A DNA stretch of 64,000 nt from Microplitis mediator (GCF_029852145.1 NC_079975.1:4526001-4590000); one strand, 5' to 3'; shown: positions 34,741-48,400, counted from the first letter of the stretch. The notes: generated by a model from the letters alone, not told the origin. Program-made: numbers and translations.

Positions 34741-35923
34741 TAATTTCATAGTCTTGTTTTAAAAATTAAAATAAAAGTAGTGATATTGTACCAGTTAAAA
34801 TATTTATGTAAAAGTAGAGTTTTAGTTGATGGCAGTGATAAAAAAGTGTCTGGTGTCAAGTGTTCATTGTTAGAATTTTAAAGTGAATTTTCTTTGTGTT
34901 CAGTTATTAAATTTGAAAGTGAAGTTGTGATAGAAGTGCATTTGCGTAGTGCGTGTGTTTTTTTGTTATAGTGATAAAGTATGACCAGCAAAAAACAGTA
35001 TGAACGTTTTCAAAAATTTAATTGTGTTTATAAAACAATTTTTTATTTAGCAAATTTTGAATTCCAAGAAAAATTTTAAATTGCAGAAAAATGTCGGACA
35101 CGTTTAAAATAGAATTTGGTAGATAGTTTACAAAATCAGGTCAGTTTTTATTAAATTCAATTTTAGCTTCAATTCAAATGAGCTAGATATTTTTTTTGTC
35201 TTATGTGATTTAATTTTTGATTGATTTGAATAATCGTTAGATGCTGATGTAATGTAAGTTAATTTATTTATTCATTATTAACACAATTGAAGATAAAAAA
35301 AAATTTTTTTTTTTAATTAGATGTTTGTCTTCATAATTAGCAGCTCCAAGTTACTTTTTTAAATATTGAATTTAAAAATGAGATGCATTTGCGTTTTGTA
35401 TGACGAGAACTAGAGTAACTTAAAATCTGATACATTTGAATAATTTTTTTTTATTTTTGAAAATTCTACAAGTGCTTATAGATCAAAATTGGCTCTAATT
35501 AAAGCTAAAACATAAACACGGGAAAATTAACGTCAATTTTTACAAAAAATATAATTTACGTGTCCCTTTAAACTTGTGTATGATTTGTATTTAAATTAAA
35601 ATCAATAACAATGAAAATAATGGCTTGGAATTAATAGTCAGTGATTTAAGTTCCTGGAATTTAGTCTATTGTCTGCTTAGTCTCATTTATTTCTGCTAAT
35701 GTCTCATGAAATTTTTCTTGGAATCCATCAGTCAGATTGGACTACTGACTATTCTAAAAAATAACCCATCTGTTTTTTTTTTTGACTAAAAACTTATATG
35801 CTGGAAAAACATTCAAAATAATGATGACATTTATCAGTGATTTAAATTTTATTGAAGTGAATAAGTGAATAAAAGTGTTTCTTCCTCCTCATTTATTGAA
35901 TTACTCAAGCAAACGACTTTATC

Positions 35924-35980
35924 ATGGCACCAGATCCAGACTGCAGTAGGCATCAGAAAATCACATCAAGCCAGCGATCG
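35924..35980 (+). CDS. Candidate orphan first coding exon (plus strand)
   Basis: The ATG at 35924 opens MAPDPDCSRHQKITSSQRS, ending at a strong donor, cgatcg|gtaagt, phase 0. It cannot splice into NAXD: the only good acceptor there (about 36878) would put a stop after five codons in that phase. The downstream exons are therefore unknown and could lie beyond NAXD, overlapping the SLC12 gene on the other strand. Protein not recognised. A uORF or noncoding exon is the alternative. Confidence 0.4.
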
Positions 35981-36845
35981 GTAAGTCAGTTTTTAATTTG
36001 CATGCTTTTTCATCAAAAGCTAAAGCTTTTGCATTTATAATTTTTATTAATTACCCACTGAAAAACTAAAATTCATACAACTCCGGAAAAACCCGCGTGA
36101 ATTTTAAAAATTCATCTTCGCGATTATTGAATTAATTCCAATTTAAAAAATTCTAATCCCATTTTCAGTTCTGAAAAACAAAAATTCATACAGGTTCAGA
36201 AAAACCCGCGCGAATTTAAAAAATTAATTCTCGCGATTATTAAATGTAATTAGTTCCAATTTCTTAAATTTAATTCCAAGTTGTAGTTTTTGACAAATCT
36301 GAAAAAAAATTCGTATAGATCTGGAAAAACCCGCGCGAGTTTTAAAAAATAATCTTCGTAATTATCAAATTAAATAAATTCCAATTTTTAAAATTTAAAT
36401 CCAGATTTCGGTTCTTTATCAACCGACCAAATGATAAATTGCGACTACCGCTAAAATATGACCCGTTCTTATCAACCGTCTTTTAAAAACAAAAACAAAA
36501 ATAAAGAACAGCTCAAATAATTTTTTATTTTTATACAATGACTCGTAAATTATCAAATAATCAAAATAATCGTGCCCACTAAATTTAAATGAAAATTCTA
36601 AAACTAAAAAACAACTGGTACAAAAATAAAAGTCAACTCAGTTCTCAACTTAGTGCTCAATTCACTTGTTTGTGTCAAAATTCTAGGTTATAAATACTAT
36701 TTACTTTCACAAAAAAAAATTTATTTATAAATTATTGGGACCAAAATTTCCAGTTAAAAATTCCCAGGACCAAAACTTAATTATTTTTCTATATAAAAAA
36801 AAAAAATAATTTACGTGAGTGTTTGATAAAATCCATGCTTTTTAA

Positions 36846-37856
36846 ATGAATTTAACCATAAGTAAATTGATCACCAGGTTGGCACTCCGCAATAAATTGA
36901 TAGAATTAAAAATGTCATCGCAAATATCGTTGGACGATCGCATGTTGAAGTCAGTACGTAAAATAGTCCCTTCATTGACAACAACAAAATACAAAGGTCA
37001 GGATGGCAGGATAGGGATCTTCGGTGGTAGCATGGAGTACACAGGCGCGCCATATTTCGCAGCAATGAGCGCTTTTCGTACCGGTGCTGACTTGGTTCAT
37101 ATATTTTGTACAAAAGATGCTGGCACTGCTATAAAATCATTCAGTCCAGAACCAATCGTTCACCCACTGCTGGATCACGCTGACGCAATAAGACAAATAA
37201 AACCATGGCTAGATCGTCTGCATGTTATATTAATCGGACCCGGTCTAGGACGTGATGAAAAAATATTCAAAATTATTGCGGAGTTGATAAGTATCTGTCG
37301 TGATTTAAAAAAACCCCTGATCATTGATGCTGATGGACTGTTTCTGCTATGCCAGAAGCCAGATTTAATTCGCGATTACCCAGGTGTTATATTGACCCCC
37401 AATGCTATGGAGTTCAGTCGTTTAGTCAAAGCATTTCTTGATCGAACTGTCCAGCCGGCGCCGGTTGTCAAAATATCTGAGCTCAAACATCTGGCGGATT
37501 CAATTGGGAAAAATGTTGTTATTCTTAATAAAGGCGCCAAGGATGTGATTGTTGATGGACAGAAAGGTAGTGAGGCTATTACTTGTGCTACCTCGGGTTC
37601 AGGAAGACGTTGTGGTGGTCAAGGTGATTTATTAGCTGGTTCGCTGGCTGTTTTTTGGTGGTGGGCAATCACTGCTGGACCCAGTGAATGCACTATTTCG
37701 TCACCTGCTATCACTGCTGCTTATGCGGCTTCAAGATTGACGCGAGAGTGCAATGCGAGTGCTTTTAAAGACAAACAACGTTCTATGTTGACTACTGATA
37801 TGGTGGAAAATATTCATACGGTCTTTAGTAAACTTTTTGAAATTAACAACAAGTGA
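36846..37856 (+). CDS. NAXD: ATP-dependent (S)-NAD(P)H-hydrate dehydratase, intronless
   Basis: 336 aa in a single exon. Repairs hydrated NADH/NADPH (NAD(P)HX) back to the normal cofactor with ATP (ADP in bacteria); it is a ribokinase-fold enzyme (family knowledge). Motifs in order: YKGQDGRIGIFGGSMEYTGA and PYFAAMSAFRTGADLVHIFC near the N-terminus, VILIGPGLGRDE, PLIIDADGLFLL, GVILTPNAMEFSRL, VILNKGAKDVIVDG, and the nucleotide/catalytic loop SGSGRRCGGQGDLLAGSLAV, ending with MLTTDMVENIH. The first ATG gives a basic, amphipathic leader (MNLTISKLITRLALRNKLIE) suited to mitochondria. A second in-frame ATG (36912, MSSQISLDD) would give a cytosolic form. No paralog, frameshift or truncation is seen. 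Confidence 0.95.
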   Translation: MNLTISKLITRLALRNKLIELKMSSQISLDDRMLKSVRKIVPSLTTTKYKGQDGRIGIFGGSMEYTGAPYFAAMSAFRTGADLVHIFCTKDAGTAIKSFSPEPIVHPLLDHADAIRQIKPWLDRLHVILIGPGLGRDEKIFKIIAELISICRDLKKPLIIDADGLFLLCQKPDLIRDYPGVILTPNAMEFSRLVKAFLDRTVQPAPVVKISELKHLADSIGKNVVILNKGAKDVIVDGQKGSEAITCATSGSGRRCGGQGDLLAGSLAVFWWWAITAGPSECTISSPAITAAYAASRLTRECNASAFKDKQRSMLTTDMVENIHTVFSKLFEINNK

Positions 37857-38240
37857 GATTTTTATGACTGTTATTTTTTTTTATATTTTCATACGTTAAA
37901 TTTTTTTGGGAAGGAATAGGGTAATTTTTGGTTGAAAAAAAACTTTCATTTTTTTAGATTTCCTCCAAATGGAAAAATTATTCGGATGAAAAGTGGAGAT
38001 TTATAATTTGGAAAAAAAAATAGAATCAAGTTTTTTGTATTTAATACATTTTTTAGGTGATACAAATAATAAAATATTTTATATTTATGTAATACACATA
38101 TTTTATATTATATATTTTTAAAAATAAGGAATACTGGTTCTTTTTATTTAAGGTCGTGTAGTCTTATAAATTATAAAATTATCAATATAATTAATGAGTA
38201 TATTGACAAATAAGAGACTCATTCAAATAATTTATGAGCT

Positions 38241-38280
<40 letters not shown>

Positions 38281-38690
38281 AAGTCTGACTATTATTTGAT
38301 AAATAATAAATAATTGAGTTAAATACTGCGGTGATTATATGACGGACGTAATTATTAATATGCTCGATATTTTTCATCACTTTCTATGACGAATATTTTA
38401 ATTGATTACTTTTATAGATATTTATTTTGTTAAATTAATAAATTTTAAATGATATTCAGTAAAATCATATATTTTTATTCCTAGTATTCATTAATTAATT
38501 ATTAATACTTCAAATTAATATTTAACTATTTAATAAGAATTAAAAAATATTAGATTGAAAAAAAAATTTTTCTAGTAATTTTTTAGTTTAAAAAAAAAAT
38601 TATTAATTCTACTTTACTTTAATTAAATTTAATTATGAAGTGATGAAAAATAATATAATTAAAGTAATTAAATTCTCTATTTAGTTTTGC

Positions 38691-38895
38691 GTGAGTGTGA
38701 ATATAGCAGACAACAGTCAAATTTAAAATTATTACTAAATAGAGTTAATAATTAATGAAATCAAATTTTTAAAAAATGCACCTTTAAAAAATTTTGAAAT
38801 TCTTAAGTGCATTTTTTATAAATATTTTTTTTTCAATTATTTACTCTATTTATGTATAATTTTGAATTTGTCTGATGTCTGCTACACACACTCGT
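38691..38895. repeat. Palindromic MITE family B, copy 4
   Basis: Left end gtgagtgtgaatatagcaga; right end gatgtctgctacacacactc. The arms share acaatagtcaaattt-type complementarity. Confidence 0.65.
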
Positions 38896-38934
38896 TAATT
38901 TCGCTCATATTTTAATAGAGAGCATGTCAGTATC

Positions 38935-39371
38935 AGGGTGGTCCGTTTTGAACGACTAAAAAATTCGAAAAATGCCTTTTAATTTTAATTTTAAACAAGT
39001 AATTAATTTTCCCATTAATGAAAATATGGAGGAAATTTGATAAGCTTCGGAAAAATTTTTGACAGTTGTTTTATTTACAAAATTAATAAAATCCCTGTAT
39101 CACGTGAACGAATAAGTTGAGCTACTAAACCAAGAGGACCTTTTTTGTAGAGAATAAAATTTCCTTAAAAATTGTTCTCTGCATTTTTACTGTAAATTTT
39201 ATTATTTAGTCGATATCGATTAAAAACCCAAATTATTATTAAAAGAATAATTTTCAGAACGAAATAATTTAAAATTAAAATTAAGAGCGAAACTTTCAGG
39301 GAATTTTCCAATGTCTACAACAATATTTTGAAGTAGGAGTGAAAAAATAGTCGTTCCAAACGGACTGCCCA
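38935..39371. repeat. TIR element, about 436 bp
   Basis: Left end agggtggtccgttttgaacg + acta. The right end read on the other strand is gggcagtccgtttggaacga + cta, a roughly 24-bp imperfect terminal inverted repeat. No coding capacity. Confidence 0.6.
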
Positions 39372-39487
39372 AGTCAGTAATGATTTATAATTAATAATTA
39401 ATTATTTCATACTTTGTTTTGATAAAACGAATAATTATTGACATTTTTTGAAAGTCATTTTTTTGGTATTAAAAAATAATTAACTAC

Positions 39488-42400
39488 TTAAGAGTAAAAC
39501 GTTAATACAGACGTATGATTGCCTCGTATTAATAGTGTCGGAGGCATATCACGTGTTAGAGTTTCAAGCCACGCCATATATAAAGGCGCCGAGACAGCTC
39601 CTTTCCTTGGCATTGGCAGAGACCTAAAAAAGTAAAATTTCAATGTCAATATTGATATTATCCTTGAATTTCCTGTAAAAATTTTCTTCTTTTTAAAGTA
39701 ACATTAATATTTACATGACAACAAAAGTTGATTTGTTAGAATTTTCCAACAGTAACTCTCTGAGACGTAGCTGCCGATTAGTTTTGTCTTTTAATGTTTG
39801 TAATTCCATGTCTGTAATTACACAGTCTGTAATATCAGTATCGTCGTGTCTACGAAAATCACTAATAAGTCTATCAAAGAAATCTTGGGTTTCTTGTTTC
39901 GGTGGCACACTTATATCATCGACTATTTTTAAACTAGTATATTTAATACGGAATTTAGCCATTATTTCTGCCATCCTAAAAAAAAATGAATATTTATTTT
40001 ATTTAAAAATCTTCTTATAAAAAACTATTTTTATTATCTTAACATTTAAAAGATTTATTTTTATACGCTTACTCTTTTTCTTCAGTCGAACTTTCTTGCT
40101 TATGATTAGCCAATGCAAATATTCGCATTTTGCAATGCTCCCAATTTGACCTTGTGCTTATAATATACGGTAACAGTATTGTTAATCCTAAAAAAATTTT
40201 AAATCGTGTAAAAATAAATAAAAAAATTATTTATTGCCATAAGATGGCTGGAGGCCGTAGAAAAAAAATTCGAAAAATTTAAATAATTATTATTTTTAGT
40301 AATTAAAATAAATAAATTTATCAAATATAAAATTACCTCCATCATCATACAGCCACCAAACATCGATAACTCCATTTTTATATTTTTTTTCAAAAATAGT
40401 TAAACTTTCTGGTTCCCTTAAAATTCCGTTTCTTTTTTCACTGCAATAAAAATAATTAATTTTATAAACTATTAAAATTTTAACGGTAATTATGATTAAA
40501 TAATCAGAGTATTTACTATAGTAGTTTATCAGCGATGTATTTTTTTTTATTTCTCAACTGATCTTTGGCGCTTAAACTTGTCGGCGATTCGCGTACAGCT
40601 GATACACTTGACTCACTGCTAGGTAAATAGTGTGTACCAATAACAGGTACACTTTGTACACGTGTTATACGACTGCTCATTGATAAATCACTGTCAGCGT
40701 GCATCAAAGTACTACCAGCTAAATCGTAACTGCTCTGTACCAAATGTTCTTCGTCAACGTGATTTAACATATTTGATGTATTTATTCCATTTGGTAGACG
40801 TAACATTGCGACAGCTAATTTTTGATCGAATGCATTGCTGATAAAAAAAATAATTTTTTTAGTTAATCAATTTATTATTATTATTATTATTATTATTAAT
40901 ACTATGTAAAAATATGTTTACTTGTCTAAACATTTATTTTTATGTCATTTCTTTTTTATACTTTTGGGGTTCAAATATTTAAAAATTTATTTTTACGTAC
41001 ACTGTAAAAAATTGGGAGTGAATTCGGAGTGATTACGAATTTTTTTAAAATCTGAATTCACTTGGAGTATCGGAGTTTTTTAAAAAAAAACTCCGCACTC
41101 GGAGTAAATAGAGAGTTTTTCGTTTCAGCAGAGTGATTTCGGAGTAGTCTGGATTTTATTTAAATCTGCATTTACTCCGATTTGGAGCAAATTTCACTCC
41201 TTCCGCTCTGCATTCACTCCGGATTTAATCCGCGTTCACTCCGCGAATTTTTCACAGTGTAGTAAATTATAAATTTTAAAAAAGTATAAAATATTAATGT
41301 GATTTGATGAGAAAATAATTACAGTCAGTCGACTACCCGTCATAAGCCTCTTCTCCTCAATCGGGAGTTACTGAGTCCAAACAGTTTCCCCACTTAACCA
41401 CTCTAAAGAGTTTCGTACTAGAGAACCCGTTATAAGCCTCCGTTAAAATAGTCTAAATTATAAACTAACAGCAGGAAAAAATATCCAAATTAATGATGAT
41501 AATTTACTATTTATGTTTCGCAGATAACAATTTAATAATTATTAAGTAAAATATAATTTATTATTCATAATTGTAATCATGAATTACATCCAAAGCTTCT
41601 GTTACAACTGAAAAGTTTTAATGAGCATTAAGTTGATCAATAAAATTATTATTTTAATTATTACTGTAATCAATGCCGTCATCATTATCATTTTTTGCAT
41701 TAAAATAATTATTTGTGTAAAAAGATAAGTAATTATTTTAGCGCTTATGACGGGTAGTCGACTGTATTATTATTATTTTTTTGACTTACTGAAGTACATT
41801 GAAGTATTCCTCAAGATCTTTGTGATTACAAGCAGCCCAGTCTGCTTTAAAACCCATTAAAACAACATTGGGCATCAATTTACCAACACCAGCGGCTTGC
41901 ATTAAAGCCGATGCTCCTTTTTCGAAGCTTAAGTTACCGATAACTTGATAGAAACCTTTTACGCGATGACGATTGAGCCATTCGTATCCACCGCGTATTC
42001 TTGCAACTCTTGCACGATAAGATAGTGGTGTCTATTTTTTTTGCATCATAAAAAATTAATTAAATATATATTTTTATAAATATTATTTCTTATCTAAAAT
42101 TATATCAAACCTTTCAAGAACAATAATTGATATTCAAAAGTAATAAAATTTTTTTCATTTCAAGTGTTAAAGTGAAACACTTGGAAAATTGTTTCTTGTA
42201 TTTATTAAACTAGACTTGAAAGGTTTCATTATCATTGATATTAAATAAATATTACCGTGCAAACTTCTCCAGCAATGAGAAGTGAATTATGTTTTGTTAT
42301 AAGATTCGCCAAATGCAATAAATCAGGACGTTTTTCCGGGAATCCCGATAAACACAAAATTTGTGGCGCGTAGTTTTTAACATGTTCGTCAGTAATATTC

Positions 42401-45400
42401 AATCTAAATAAATTTATTTAAATAAATTAATTTATACTCTTTGTAGCAAAAAAATAATTGATTAATATTTTAATATTAAAATTCTACTAGCAATTTACTA
42501 TTTTTTTATCAGCAACATAAAAATAATTTATAATGTACCTGAAGATCGGAACGTTTTTCACGCAACGAAAATGAAAATAATTTATGAAATCTGTGTCTAA
42601 AGGCGAATTTAGGGGTAGATAGGGGTGTCCTGTCATTTTCGGGTGACGTGCGAAACATTTCCGAAATCTAGATCCAGTAGATTTTTTACTTTTCATTTTT
42701 TTTTCTTATTTTCGTTCCGCGAAAAACGTTCCGATCTTCAGGTACATAATTTATATTGGGATAATTTGAGTTTATTCAAGACGATAATTATTTTTTTTTA
42801 CGGTTTAGAATTCGAATAAACGAGAAAATTATATTTTCACTTAAAAAATTATTAAAATAAAGAATTAAAAATAAAATTACAATTTTTTTGTCTAATGATA
42901 AACGGAGTCATTTTTAGATAAGTTCTAAAAACAAATAATTATAATCAAAATTTTCATAAAAAATCATAGTCCAGAAAAGCTCAACTCAAATTATTTATTA
43001 ACAAAAATCAACCTGAGTAACTTTGGTCTTATCAGAGTAATTTTGAGCCTTCTTAAAAGTATGCAGCTTTCTGCTGACCATCTGTTAATTTCATCTTTAA
43101 AAAAGAACAGAATTTAAATTATGTTTAAATATTATTTACAGGAACAGAAAATGTTCCGAAAGACCAAAATTATCCAGATTGATTGTGATTCGTCTATTTT
43201 TTTCAACTGTTGCTAAAAATTTTATAGCAAATTGATTCTTATCGATAAAAAAATAGTTACCTATAAACTACAGACAATGCAGTTTTATAAATTTGTGCCT
43301 GAGTACTACTTCCCCAATTAACATCCGGTTTACTATAAACAACTATTAAGTACAGTCCAAATATAACAACAAGTGTAATAATTGATGTCACCCAATCAAT
43401 TAAAAACATAAATGCTACACAGAGAATAAAACCTAATAATGACAGCCACGTATTGTAATACTGCAAAAAAAAAACAACAATAAAAAAATAATATTGATAG
43501 TAAGGACACTGTAAAAAGTCAGGAGTGAATTCGAAGTGAATACAGATTTTATTTCAACCCGAATTCACTCAAAGTTCCGGAGTTTTTAAAAAATTCTCTT
43601 CGCATACGGAGTTAAGTTTTTTTTTCAGCGGATTTATTTCGGCGCGATGTGGATTTTATTTCAAATGCATCCATTTTTTAATTCGGAGTTTTAACGTAAA
43701 AAAAAACTTCCCTTAGGAGTGAATTTCACTCCGATGGGATTAAAAAAAAAATCCACTCCATATTCACTCGAAATTCATTCCGTATTTAATCCGCGTTCAC
43801 TCCGTAAATTTTTTCAGTATACAATATATTTAATGATGTAAATGTATAGAGAAGATTGATAATAGTGAATGATTTAATAATAATTTATGAGATTACCTTG
43901 AACGTTGGTCTCCAACCAAGAGGTCTAATCAAACCCGCATGGAAGGTACAGAAGTTTATAAGAGCATAAGAGGCTAAGTAGAAGTTTGAGATAAGAGGAG
44001 CAACTAAATTAAGATTTGCTGAAATAAAATAATACCATTACACTTATTTGTATTATCTACCAGCAATTTTTTAAAGTTAAAATCTTATTTATCTGCCGCT
44101 TGGAATCTAGATCAAGATTTCATTGATCTTACAATTGAATGTCATTTAAATATTATTGTAGTATATATTATATAATTATGATCTTACCGATAAGAAGAAA
44201 TACTGCTGCGACGATAAATGTCAATACATAACCGCGATAGGGTTCACCAGATTTACCATATCCTTTGCTGAAAAATATCAATCCTGGATAGATTCTATCG
44301 CGACCAAGTGCTTGAATTAAACGTGGAACTGATAACAAATTTGTCAATGCTGTTGATAATGTTGCGGCGAAACAACCGGCGTAGATAAATGGCCCCCATA
44401 CTGACATCAATTGCATTACCTAATTTATTTATTTAATAATAAATTTTTTATTTACTTAGGAGTTGATTATGTACCTGAAAATCGGAATGTTTTGCGCAAC
44501 GAAAACAAAAAGTTTATGTAATTTGACTGCAATTTTCGGCTGACATACTAGCGTCGATGCGAAAGATTTCAGAAATCTAGATCCAGTAGATTTTTTAATT
44601 TTTATTTTCGTTAAGCGAAAAAGGTTCCGATCTCCAGGGACATATTTAATTTGGGTATTGATAAAATTAAAAAAAAAATTAAACTAGTGATACGAGAATA
44701 ATTAACTTACGGAAAAGCTATTATGAAGACCATATTGGCAGTCAACACCAGGTGTACAATTAATAATAGTATTGTTTAAATCTAGACCACCGGCATCACG
44801 TAGAGCCGCACCGCCGGCAAATAAAACAAACGCAACGTAGCTTATCATGGAAATTAACAGTGACAATAAAGTACCTTTCGGTATACTTGTAGCTGGGTCT
44901 TTTAAATCCCCGGAAATATTGGCGCCAGCTTGTATACCCGTTACCGAGGGGAAAAATATTGCAAATATTGAAAAAAAATTATGCGTAGTTTTTTCAAAGT
45001 GACGGTAATCTGAATCCCAATTTTTTTTAAATACTTCCGTTGAAAAACCGATAAATCCTTGCGCTTGTGATAATTGATCGCGAGGGCCAATTATTGTTCC
45101 GATCATAAAGTCGAACATGGCAATCACTATTATGGCGATTAGAAAATTTTGAGCCTGAAAAATTTGAATAATTTGTTTACAAACAGTTTGAGTTAGTGAG
45201 GAATTCGGTTTTTTTTTTTAAACTTACTTTTGACTCCCATTCCATACCAATAGCACAGATAAGTATCATTACCATAAGAGCAATAACACCGACGATTCTT
45301 ATATCCATAACGTCATTGTCTATTATTTTCAAACCGTGACTTTTTAATAAATCATTTAGAGATTCACAAAATCCAATAGTATTCATTGAAGCGGCAACTG

Positions 45401-48400
45401 CATTTGCAAATGCAAATACTAAACCAATCGAGGCACCAAATTCTGGCCCTAATGATCTTGAAATAATAAAATAGATTCCTCCTGTAAAAAAATTATTTAA
45501 AATATTTATTAATAGGGACAAGATTTTTGATTAATTTTGAAATGAATGGTTCAAATGCTTGATATTACGGCGAAAATATTGATCTTATAAAAAAAGTTTT
45601 CAAACAAAAGTTGTAGGAAATTTTATTTTCTAAAAAAAATGTCTCTTATAATTTTTTTATGCGACCAATATTTTCACCGTAATTCCAAAATTAAGATTCA
45701 TAATGAATGATTCAAATTTTTGTTGATTATGAAAATGTTTATTTTGAAATTACGGCCTGTTTTATCAGTCCTAAAAAAAATTGTAAGAGATATTTTTTTT
45801 ATAAAATTAAATTTTGAACAACTTTTATTTGAAAAATTTTTTTATACGACCAATATTTTTGTCGTAATATCAAAAATTTGATGCCATTAATTATTAATTG
45901 TTATTTCTAAATTAAGGCAAAAATTCGGACCCTATTTATTAGTAAATAATTTCATAGCTAAAATACTCCGATAAATATAATTTTTTTACTTGATTTTAAA
46001 AATATCACAATCTTCAAAATCACACAATTATTCATTTATTTTTTAGAGACATCGTAAAATACAGAGGGACCGAATAGATGGGTTTGCTATTTTTTAAAAT
46101 TTGAATGCGCGAAATTTGATACTTTCATATTGATAAAGAAAAGAAAATTTTATAATTTTTTTCATTTTCGGGCAAAATGGAGTAATTTTGAAAAAATGAA
46201 GTTTCTTTTTTTTTATTAAAAAAAAATTACCGACTGTAATCTTTACGTTTGCTTTTAATTTTTTTATAAAAGCCTTGGGTTTTTAATTTTCTCCGACACT
46301 CCCCTAAATATCAAGGGACTAAATTTTAAATTAAATTAATTAAAAACAATTGATCTTTTACTGATGGATTGGAAAACTTTAAAAATGATAACATCATCAA
46401 ACAATAATATATATATTACTACAAACCGAGTAAAGCCGTAAAATAAACATTAAAGAGAAGGAAGGAATAATGAAAAAAAAAAAGTGTAGAAACGATGAAG
46501 TGGAAATCGTGTGGTAATACAAACTGAACGCGCCTTGGTGTAAAAATAAAGTATAAAATAAAGAGGAGAGAAAAAGGAATATAAAATAAAATGAAGATAG
46601 TTGTATCAACACACCTCCCTTTACTTCGCCATTAGTACTAATTGCACTGAGACTAAGTGTTGTTATAACGCAGACAAGTGCTGATATACCGATAATTAAT
46701 AGTGACCATGATATACCAGCTTGTGCGACAATCCAGGATAGCCGAAGAAATAGCATTACACCCCATATATTGAGAAGACAAGGAATCAATACCCCTTGTA
46801 TCCATCCTAATTTTATTCCTTCGTAACTTGCTTGTCCTGGATTTACGATAGCCGCCTCTACGTTTGGATCCTACGCATCAAAAATATATTTATTTATTTA
46901 TAGGCTTCTACCCTCGGTGACATATATGTGTTATCTCGCTGATATAAATCCTTGAAAACAGTAGAAAAATATTTTTTCACGTAATTATTTATTTTTAGTT
47001 CAATTAATATTTATTTTTAAAATAACATCAATGACGTTTTGTTCAGCAGATTAAAAGATTAAAAGGTTTATATGAGTTATAAGATAGGGACCGTTAATTG
47101 ACTGAGTAAATTAGAGTTTATAAAAATAAATGTTTACACTTAATACTTGTATACATTTGTAGATTGTGTATACGCAAATATAATAGAGTATGAGGTGTTG
47201 CATACATGAATGAGATTGTGTAAATGTGTATTTAAGAAAATTACCGGTTAAATCCAACGATATCCAGACACATCGAGTTTTTACCGGTGGATTTTTTTAT
47301 TATTTTCATTTTAATAGCAGGTATGCATGAGAAAAGTGACCGACGTGTTTAATCAACGTCTTCGAACTATTGATATATGTTTAAATAATATATATAGTAT
47401 ATATAATAGTAAATGAAATTAGTGACAAGGATAAATTGTTTGTTGCGTACTCACTTTTACGGGATTTCCATCGTGCAAATCACTTAGCGATGGCCGCTTT
47501 GCGCGTTTGCTCATTCTGTTTTAAAAAATTATTTTTTTGTCATTAATTTTCTAGTCGGTACTGTTATAAATTATTATATTGTACCTATAGTATTCCATAC
47601 GAGGGACTACATCCCACAATCCCGTTACGCTTAATGTCATGGATGACTTTTTAGCGTTGATATGATTTTGAGTATTTGCTTCGTCTGATCCATTTTGATT
47701 TTGAAAGCCCTCCATCCCAGTGATCCTATAAATTGTTTTTTATTTTATTCTGTTACATATTTCTTTTACGCACTTTTTTATGTCTACCCGGTTTTTATAA
47801 TCCAAAAATTTATAAGACGAATATTTTACTTTTCAAGTATAAAGTACTAAATTTTTAAAATTCAAATTGCAGTCGACTACCCGCCATAAGTCTGGTCTAG
47901 GAGACGCAGGGGAAATTTTTCTTGTAATTTCAGTCTTCCACTACCGTGCGTTTAGTTTTGTTCTCGACTACCCGTTATAAGCCTGTTTTATTTTATATCA
48001 TTTTAAACGTCATATTTACATTTTGTTACATACGCGACTATCCCGATTTTCCTGGTGCTTATGGCGCTAAAATAAATACTTATCTTTTTACACTAATAAT
48101 AATTTAAATGCAAAAAATTATAATGATAACTGTATTGATTACAGTAATAATTAAAATAATAATTTTATTGATCAACTTAATGCTCAATAAAACTTTTCAA
48201 TTGTAACAGAAGCTTTGGATGTAATTAATGATTACAATTATGAATAATAAATTATATTTTACTGAATAATGATTAAATTATTATCCGCGAAACATAGATA
48301 GTAAATTTTCATCATTAATTTGGATAATTTTTCCTATTGTTAGTTTATAATTTCGACAATTTTAACGGAGGCTTATAACAGGTTCTCTAGTACGAAACTC

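Larger units (their letters stand above)
37857..39487. other. Convergent intergenic region NAXD / SLC12 gene
   Basis: AT-rich. Contains a poly-T run of about 30 bases near 38245-38275, a family B MITE at 38691-38895 and a terminal-inverted-repeat element at 38935-39371. No coding exon seen. Confidence 0.65.
40911..41764 (+). repeat. Duplicated composite repeat D, copy 1 (SLC12 intron)
   Basis: Starts at aatatgtttacttgtctaaa, includes a family C element (41000-41259) and a second element with perfect terminal inverted repeats (41326-41764). The whole block recurs in inverse orientation at 47870-48820. It lies between the exons ending at 40837 and 41790. Confidence 0.75.
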
